Shown here: in pieces, positions 1 through 5,704 of the stretch
Position numbering within the stretch: the stretch's first letter is position 1
How the letters are laid out: the number at the start of each line of letters is the position of its first letter
From: Erysipelotrichaceae bacterium
GTDB taxonomy: Bacteria > Bacillota_I > Bacilli_A > Erysipelotrichales > Erysipelotrichaceae
Direction of reading: 5' to 3'
DNA length: 5,704 nucleotides
Assembly (NCBI GenBank): GCA_017614055.1
Contig: JAGACP010000132.1
Location: 1 to 5,704 of the forward strand
Position numbers and translations under genes: made by a program
The notes under the pieces: generated by a model
Told to the model about the DNA's origin: nothing
The model's database searches: none
What the model saw: the letters and a program-made list of their open reading frames with translations, nothing else

Positions 1-1050
<1,050 letters not shown>

Positions 1051-1052
1051 AT

Positions 1053-4000
1053 ATGGCAAAGAATCAGTTTGAAGCTATAAAAGTTGGTCTAGCATCTCCT
1101 GAACGCATACTTGAATGGTCCCATGGCGAAGTTACCAAGCCCGAGACCATCAACTACCGCAGCCAGAAACCTGAAAGAGACGGTCTTTTCTGCGAAAGGA
1201 TCTTCGGTCCTACCAAGGACTGGGAATGCTACTGCGGCAAATATAAGAAAGTGCGCTACAAGGGCGTCGTCTGCGACAGATGCGGTGTCGAGATCACCAA
1301 ATCCTCAGTCAGAAGAGAGCGCATGGGCCATATCGCCCTGGCAGCTCCTGTAGCACATATCTGGTATCTGAAGGGCATTCCTTCAAGGATGGGACTGGTA
1401 CTCAACGTATCGCCGAAGATCCTGGAGGAAGTCGTATATTTCGTCACATGGATCGTTACCGATCCGGGTACGACGGAACTTGAATACAAGCAGCCTCTTT
1501 CAGAACTGGAAGTAAGAAACTATGAAGCCCTGTACGGCAAGGACGCTTTCAAGGCCCAGACCGGTGCCGAAGCGATCAAGACACTGCTGGAACAGGTCGA
1601 TGTAGTAAAAGAGAAAGAAGCCATCGTAAAGGAACTTGAGAAGTCTTCGGGCGACGACAAGCGCAAGAAGCTCATCAAGAGGCTTGAGACGATCAACGCC
1701 TTCGTCAATTCCGACAACAAGCCGGAATGGATGGTCCTGACGGTGCTTCCGGTCATCCCGCCTGATCTGAGGCCTATGCTTCAGCTGGACGGCGGCAGGT
1801 TCGCGACTTCGGACCTCAACGACCTCTACAGAAGAGTAATCACGCGTAACAACCGTCTCAAGAAACTTCTTGAGATCGGTACGCCGAGCATCATCGTACA
1901 GAACGAGAAGCGTATGCTTCAGGAAGCTGTCGATGCGCTGATCGACAACGGCCGCAGAGGCAACCCTGTCAAGGGATCAGCCAACAGGCCGCTGAAGTCC
2001 CTGTCTCATTCCCTCAAGGGCAAGCAGGGCAGATTCAGACAGAACCTGCTGGGCAAGCGTGTCGACTTCTCCGGACGTTCGGTCATCGCGGTCGGACCTG
2101 ACCTCAAGATGTACCAGTGCGGCATACCTAGAGAGATGGCCATTCAGCTTTACAAGCCGTTCGTCATAAACGAACTGGTGAACCAGAAGATCGTCGCTTC
2201 CAGCAAGCTTGCGGAAAAGATGATCGACCGCTCCGACCCGCAGATCTGGGACGTACTCGAGGAGATCATGGACAACCATCCTGTATTCCTCAACCGTGCG
2301 CCTACGCTGCACAGACTGGGCATCCAGGCTTTCAAGCCTAAGCTGGTCGAAGGAAGAGCGATAAGACTTCATCCGCTGGTATGTACGGCATTCAACGCGG
2401 ACTTCGATGGCGACCAGATGGCCGTCCACCTTCCGCTGTCCGAACAGGCCAGAGCCGAAGCCGAGATACTGATGATGGCTTCCAACAACATCCTCGGTCC
2501 TAAGGACGGAAAACCTATCGTTACGCCGTCGCAGGACATGGTCCTCGGTAACTTCTATCTGAACATGGAAGAGACCGCCGAGGAATTCTACGAGAAGGCA
2601 GATGCCATTGACGCCCTCGGCGATTCCGAGACCGCAGCGATGTGGAGAAGATTCGGCGACAATGAAGGACATGTCTACAGAGACTTCAACGAGGCTCTGA
2701 TGGCATATCAGGACAAGCAGGTGCACCTGCATACCAGGATCGCGCTTCCTGCGAAGTCCCTGAAGAAGACCTGCTTCACCGATGAGCAGAACGAGAAGTA
2801 TCTCGTCACTACCATCGGCAAGCTCATCTTCAACGACAGTTTCCCTTGCGATTTCCCTTACATCAACGATGTCGAGGGCGAATCATTGAAGAGAACGCCT
2901 GACAAATACTTCGTAGACTACGGTACGGACATCAGAAAGTTCATCAAGGAACAGAAGATAGCTCCGGAATTCTCGAAGAAGTGTCTGTCGAAGGTCATCG
3001 CCGAAGTGTTCGCAAGATACAAGACGGAAGGTTCTTCCGACATCCTGGATGCGATCAAGGATCTGGGATTCGAGTATTCGACCGTCGCCGGCATGACCAT
3101 ATCGCTGGCCGACATCAATGTCGCGCCTAACAAGCAGAAATACATCGATGAAGCCAAGGCCAAGGCCGAAGTGCTTCAGAATCTGCTCAAGAGAGGTCAG
3201 CTGACTCTTCCTGAATGGGAGAAGCACTTCTCTAATCTGTGGTCGGATACGACCAATGCCATCGGTGACGATGTCATGAACAACCTGCCGCGTAAATCGC
3301 CTATCAACATGTCTAGCGTTTCCGGAGCCCGTGGCAACAAGTCCAACTTCACACAGCTGGCGGGAATGAGAGGCCTGATGGGCAGACCTACACAGTCAAA
3401 GTCGAAGAAGGAATATCAGCCTTCGATCATCGAGGTTCCTATCTATTCTTCGTTCCGTGAAGGTCTTAACGTGTCGGAGTTCTTCATTTCGACCCACGGC
3501 GTCAGAAAGGGTCTTACCGATACCGCTCTGAAGACGGCCGAATCAGGCTATCTGACGAGAAGACTGGTAGACGTGGCCCAGGACGTCATGATCATGGAAG
3601 AGGACTGCGGTACGAGAGACGGATACTACGTCGAGGAGATCGTCGATACGAAAGACAACTCCAAGATCGAATCCTTCTATGACCGTATCGTAGGCAGATT
3701 CTCCAAGGAAGAACTGACCGATCCGAATACCGGCGAGGTAATCGTCGACGTCGATGAGTTCATCGATGAAGATATGGCGGACAAGATCATTGCCGCAGGC
3801 TACAAGGGCATGCATATAAGGAACTCCTTCACCTGCAACTGCAAGGACGGAATCTGCCGCAAGTGCTACGGACGCAACATGGCTACGGGCAAGCTGGTCG
3901 AGGCCGGCGAAGCCGTAGGCATCATGGCAGCCCAGTCCATCGGCGAACCTGGTACACAGCTGACGATGCGTACTTTCCACTCGGGAGGTGTCGCAAACGC

Positions 4001-4904
4001 CAACGACGATATCACCCAGGGTCTGCCGAGAGTCGAGGAGCTGTTCGAGGCACGCTGTCCGAAGCATCCGGCCGTACTGGCGACGATCTCGGGCGAGATC
4101 ACCAGGATCGATGAGCTGGACGATCATTCGTTCGTCATCGAGATAGCCAACAACAACGAATCCAAGGTGCACAAGTGCGGAATCTCTCCGACGCTGCGCG
4201 AGTATGTCAAGGTAGGCAATACCGTCAAGGCCGGCGACAAGCTGACCGAGGGCAATGTCGATCCTAAGGAACTGCTGAGCATCGCCGGTGTGGAAGCCGT
4301 ACAGAACTACATCCTGAAGGAAGTCAAGAAAGTCTATGCCGTGACAGGCATCGACATTTCCGACAAGCATGTCGAAGTGATAATCAAACAGATGCTGAAG
4401 AAGGTCATCATCACCAAGTCGGGCGATTCCGATCTGTCCGTGGGCCAGACCATCTCGCACAAGCGTCTGCTGGATCTCAACCAGACACTGCTTGAACAGG
4501 ACAAGGTTCCTGCCGCATTCGCTCCGCTGCTTCTCGGTATCTCCAAGTCTTCCGTCGAGACGGATTCATTCCTCTCGGCAGCAAGCTTCCAGGAGACTAC
4601 CAAGGTGCTGACCGATGCGGCCGTCAACGGCAAGACCGACTATCTGTTCGGCATCAAGGAAAACGTCATCATCGGCAAGCTGATCCCTGCGGGAACAGGC
4701 TCGAAGTTCGACAGAGACACGACCAATCTGATCAACGCCAGAGCGCATGAGCTCGACGAGATCAGGGAGGAGAAGCTGCTTGAAGCTCAGGAAGAGAAAG
4801 AGGCAGCCCTGCCAAGCGAACTGACCGGTGAGATCGACGACATCCTGGGCATCAATGAACAGGAAGTTGAAGAGACCGCTGAAGAAAGCGAAACATTGGA
4901 ATAG
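1053..4904 (+). CDS. rpoC: DNA-directed RNA polymerase subunit beta' (complete, 1283 residues)
   Basis: Catalytic beta' subunit of core RNA polymerase (EC 2.7.7.6). The start is set by AGGAGGT 6 nt upstream, and the N-terminus [19 protein letters not shown] fits the family. In order: N-terminal zinc ribbon with C59, C61, C74 and C77; lid region and sigma-binding coiled coil at about 236-300; switch 2 region at about 313-348 ([20 protein letters not shown]); catalytic NADFDGDQM at 448-456, with Mg-binding D450, D452 and D454; bridge helix at about 807-842; second zinc site C852, C928, C935 and C938; trigger loop with M972, R973 and H976; and switch 1 at about 987-1001 ([15 protein letters not shown]). 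No SI3-like domain interrupts the trigger loop, unlike E. coli. Length is between B. subtilis (about 1199) and E. coli (1407). The extra length lies in an expansion after GNFYL (504-546), a 9-residue F-loop insertion (780-791) and an acidic tail of about 65 residues. All catalytic and zinc residues are present. It follows rpoB by 2 nt and ends at an intrinsic terminator. Confidence 0.99.
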   Translation: MAKNQFEAIKVGLASPERILEWSHGEVTKPETINYRSQKPERDGLFCERIFGPTKDWECYCGKYKKVRYKGVVCDRCGVEITKSSVRRERMGHIALAAPVAHIWYLKGIPSRMGLVLNVSPKILEEVVYFVTWIVTDPGTTELEYKQPLSELEVRNYEALYGKDAFKAQTGAEAIKTLLEQVDVVKEKEAIVKELEKSSGDDKRKKLIKRLETINAFVNSDNKPEWMVLTVLPVIPPDLRPMLQLDGGRFATSDLNDLYRRVITRNNRLKKLLEIGTPSIIVQNEKRMLQEAVDALIDNGRRGNPVKGSANRPLKSLSHSLKGKQGRFRQNLLGKRVDFSGRSVIAVGPDLKMYQCGIPREMAIQLYKPFVINELVNQKIVASSKLAEKMIDRSDPQIWDVLEEIMDNHPVFLNRAPTLHRLGIQAFKPKLVEGRAIRLHPLVCTAFNADFDGDQMAVHLPLSEQARAEAEILMMASNNILGPKDGKPIVTPSQDMVLGNFYLNMEETAEEFYEKADAIDALGDSETAAMWRRFGDNEGHVYRDFNEALMAYQDKQVHLHTRIALPAKSLKKTCFTDEQNEKYLVTTIGKLIFNDSFPCDFPYINDVEGESLKRTPDKYFVDYGTDIRKFIKEQKIAPEFSKKCLSKVIAEVFARYKTEGSSDILDAIKDLGFEYSTVAGMTISLADINVAPNKQKYIDEAKAKAEVLQNLLKRGQLTLPEWEKHFSNLWSDTTNAIGDDVMNNLPRKSPINMSSVSGARGNKSNFTQLAGMRGLMGRPTQSKSKKEYQPSIIEVPIYSSFREGLNVSEFFISTHGVRKGLTDTALKTAESGYLTRRLVDVAQDVMIMEEDCGTRDGYYVEEIVDTKDNSKIESFYDRIVGRFSKEELTDPNTGEVIVDVDEFIDEDMADKIIAAGYKGMHIRNSFTCNCKDGICRKCYGRNMATGKLVEAGEAVGIMAAQSIGEPGTQLTMRTFHSGGVANANDDITQGLPRVEELFEARCPKHPAVLATISGEITRIDELDDHSFVIEIANNNESKVHKCGISPTLREYVKVGNTVKAGDKLTEGNVDPKELLSIAGVEAVQNYILKEVKKVYAVTGIDISDKHVEVIIKQMLKKVIITKSGDSDLSVGQTISHKRLLDLNQTLLEQDKVPAAFAPLLLGISKSSVETDSFLSAASFQETTKVLTDAAVNGKTDYLFGIKENVIIGKLIPAGTGSKFDRDTTNLINARAHELDEIREEKLLEAQEEKEAALPSELTGEIDDILGINEQEVEETAEESETLE

Positions 4905-4907
4905 ACG

Positions 4908-4939
4908 AATAGTGCAATCCCCGTGATTGCACTATTTTT
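4908..4939 (+). terminator. Rho-independent terminator after rpoC
   Basis: A perfect 12-bp stem (AATAGTGCAATC at 4908-4919 with GATTGCACTATT at 4925-4936) encloses a 5-nt loop, CCCGT. The T-run spans 4935-4939, overlapping the base of the stem by two T's, and is followed by C and further T-rich sequence. It begins 3 nt after the rpoC stop, so it ends the rpoBC transcript. On the opposite strand the stem is not followed by a T-run, so it acts in one direction, as expected with gap also on the + strand. A further inverted pair, ACGAAT (4905-4910) and ATTCGT (4941-4946), flanks it. Confidence 0.94.
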
Positions 4940-4950
4940 CATTCGTTTTA

Positions 4951-4980
4951 TCTACCTTTTTGAAGGAAAAACCTTATAAT
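4951..4980 (+). promoter_or_regulatory. Probable sigma-A type promoter of gap
   Basis: A perfect -10 hexamer TATAAT lies at 4975-4980 in strongly AT-rich sequence between the rpoC terminator and gap. The best -35 for it is weak: TCTACC at 4951-4956 with an 18-nt spacer matches TTGACA at three of six positions. No TGn extension is present. An alternative pairing is TTGAAG (4960-4965) with TATATG (4982-4987) at a 16-nt spacer. Either would start transcription roughly 20-30 nt before the gap ATG, giving a short leader with no room for a riboswitch. I see no clear operator palindrome. Confidence 0.72.
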
Positions 4981-5000
4981 ATATATGTAGTCATAAAATT

Positions 5001-5006
5001 AGGAGG
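5001..5006 (+). promoter_or_regulatory. Ribosome binding site of gap
   Basis: AGGAGG lies 10 nt before the ATG at 5017, in A- and T-rich sequence unlikely to fold. The strong match and open context fit the high expression usual for glycolytic GAPDH, and decide the start codon. Confidence 0.88.
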
Positions 5007-5016
5007 AAAATATATT

Positions 5017-5704
5017 ATGGCAGTAAAAGTTGCGATTAATGGCTTCGGACGTATCGGAAGACTTGCTTTCCGTCAGATGTTTGGAGCTGAGGGCTACGAG
5101 GTAGTTGCGATCAACGACCTGACCAGCCCGAAGATGTTGGCAAATCTATTAAAGTATGACTCTGCTCAGGGCGGTTACTGCGGCGTATTCGGCGAGAATC
5201 TCCACACCGTAACATCAAAGGAGCCTGAACTGGAAGAAGACGGCAAGACTGTTAAGGTAGACGGTTCCATCACTGTCGACGGCAAAGAGATCACCATCTA
5301 TGCAAAACCTAATGCAGCTGATCTTCCTTGGGGCGATCTGGATGTAGATGTAGTCCTGGAGTGCACAGGTTTCTATACTTCAAAGGCAAAGGCACAGGCT
5401 CACATCGATGCAGGTGCCAAGAAGGTCGTCATCTCTGCTCCTGCAGGAAATGATCTTCCTACTATCGTATATAACGTAAACCACAAGACGCTGACCAAGG
5501 ATGACAAGATCATCTCCGCAGCATCATGCACGACAAACTGCCTGGCACCTATGACCAAGGCTCTCAACGACGCATTCCCGATCCAGTCAGGAATCATGAC
5601 CACCGTTCACGCATACACAGGTGACCAGATGATCCTCGACGGACCGCACAGAAAAGGCGACCTCCAGAGAGCAAGAGCAGGCGCTGTGAACATCGTTCCT
5701 AACT
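5017..5704 (+). CDS. gap: Glyceraldehyde-3-phosphate dehydrogenase, type I, N-terminal 229 residues (3' end outside window)
   Basis: Cytosolic glycolytic enzyme that oxidises and phosphorylates glyceraldehyde 3-phosphate to 1,3-bisphosphoglycerate with NAD+ (EC 1.2.1.12). The frame runs from the ATG to the window edge without a stop, so about two thirds of a usual 335-residue protein is present. The Rossmann nucleotide fold opens with INGFGRIGR (7-15). D34 in AINDLT sits where NAD-specific enzymes bind the adenosine ribose, favouring NAD over NADP. The active-site block SCTTNC (170-175) carries nucleophile C171, and H198 in [10 protein letters not shown] is the catalytic base; T201 matches a phosphate-site threonine. 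The S-loop follows (DGPHRKGDL and [12 protein letters not shown]), closest in memory to streptococcal and gut Firmicutes GAPDHs. C171 lies about 19 residues later than in streptococcal enzymes because of extra sequence around residues 57-85. It has its own promoter and ribosome binding site, separate from rpoBC. Whether pgk or tpi follows cannot be seen. Confidence 0.97.
   Translation, partial: MAVKVAINGFGRIGRLAFRQMFGAEGYEVVAINDLTSPKMLANLLKYDSAQGGYCGVFGENLHTVTSKEPELEEDGKTVKVDGSITVDGKEITIYAKPNAADLPWGDLDVDVVLECTGFYTSKAKAQAHIDAGAKKVVISAPAGNDLPTIVYNVNHKTLTKDDKIISAASCTTNCLAPMTKALNDAFPIQSGIMTTVHAYTGDQMILDGPHRKGDLQRARAGAVNIVPN

Noticed and set aside
1977..2732. A 251-codon open frame on the - strand opposite the rpoC catalytic domain
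   Set aside because: It is in the same antisense register as rpoC and is explained by avoidance of TTA, CTA and TCA; it has no ribosome binding site or recognisable domain.
3543..4460. A 305-codon open frame on the - strand opposite rpoC
   Set aside because: It lies in exact codon register with rpoC, so its stops would require TTA, CTA or TCA codons in the sense strand, which rpoC rarely uses. The product looks like no known protein, and the sense strand encodes the bridge helix and trigger loop.
4960..4980. TTGAAG paired with TATAAT as the gap promoter
   Set aside because: The spacer would be only 9 nt, far from the 16-18 nt needed; TTGAAG can only serve with a later, weaker -10.
4905..5016. 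Possible riboswitch, attenuator or small RNA in the intergenic region
   Set aside because: The only strong hairpin is the rpoC terminator, which lies upstream of the gap promoter. The likely gap leader is about 30 nt, too short for a riboswitch.

Overview
The window is a conserved housekeeping stretch of a bacterial chromosome, with every gene on the + strand. It holds the 3' end of rpoB (RNA polymerase beta), the complete rpoC (beta'), a strong intrinsic terminator, a short AT-rich intergenic region with a promoter, and the 5' two thirds of a gap gene (glyceraldehyde-3-phosphate dehydrogenase). I found no mobile element, CRISPR array, tRNA, rRNA or defence cassette, and I do not think the window contains an undescribed system.

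The organism is most likely a Bacillota (Firmicutes) member of moderate G+C. The RpoC trigger loop has no SI3-type insertion, both large subunits end in acidic tails, Shine-Dalgarno sequences are strong (AGGAGGT, AGGAGG), and the GAPDH resembles those of streptococci and anaerobic gut Firmicutes. RpoC wording such as the [19 protein letters not shown] stretch and a roughly 25-residue expansion after GNFYL recall Erysipelotrichia or Mollicutes-related proteins. That placement rests on remembered sequences and is tentative.

Layout: 1-1050 is the rpoB C-terminal part, carrying the two catalytic lysines and the clamp-contacting region. 1053-4904 is rpoC, whose start lies 2 nt after the rpoB stop and whose ribosome binding site sits inside the last rpoB codons, so the two are co-transcribed and probably translationally coupled. 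4908-4939 is a 12-bp perfect hairpin plus T-tract that ends the rpoBC transcript. 4940-5016 is AT-rich and carries a consensus TATAAT and an AGGAGG site. 5017-5704 is gap, cut by the window edge.

Beta and beta' together form the catalytic core of RNA polymerase. The terminator and new promoter indicate that the glycolytic gap gene is an independent transcription unit placed where many Firmicutes have the str operon (rpsL-rpsG-fusA-tuf). The items most worth checking are a 9-residue basic insertion in the RpoC F-loop, other lineage-type insertions and tails, the rpoBC-gap synteny, and the nested inverted repeats at the terminator.
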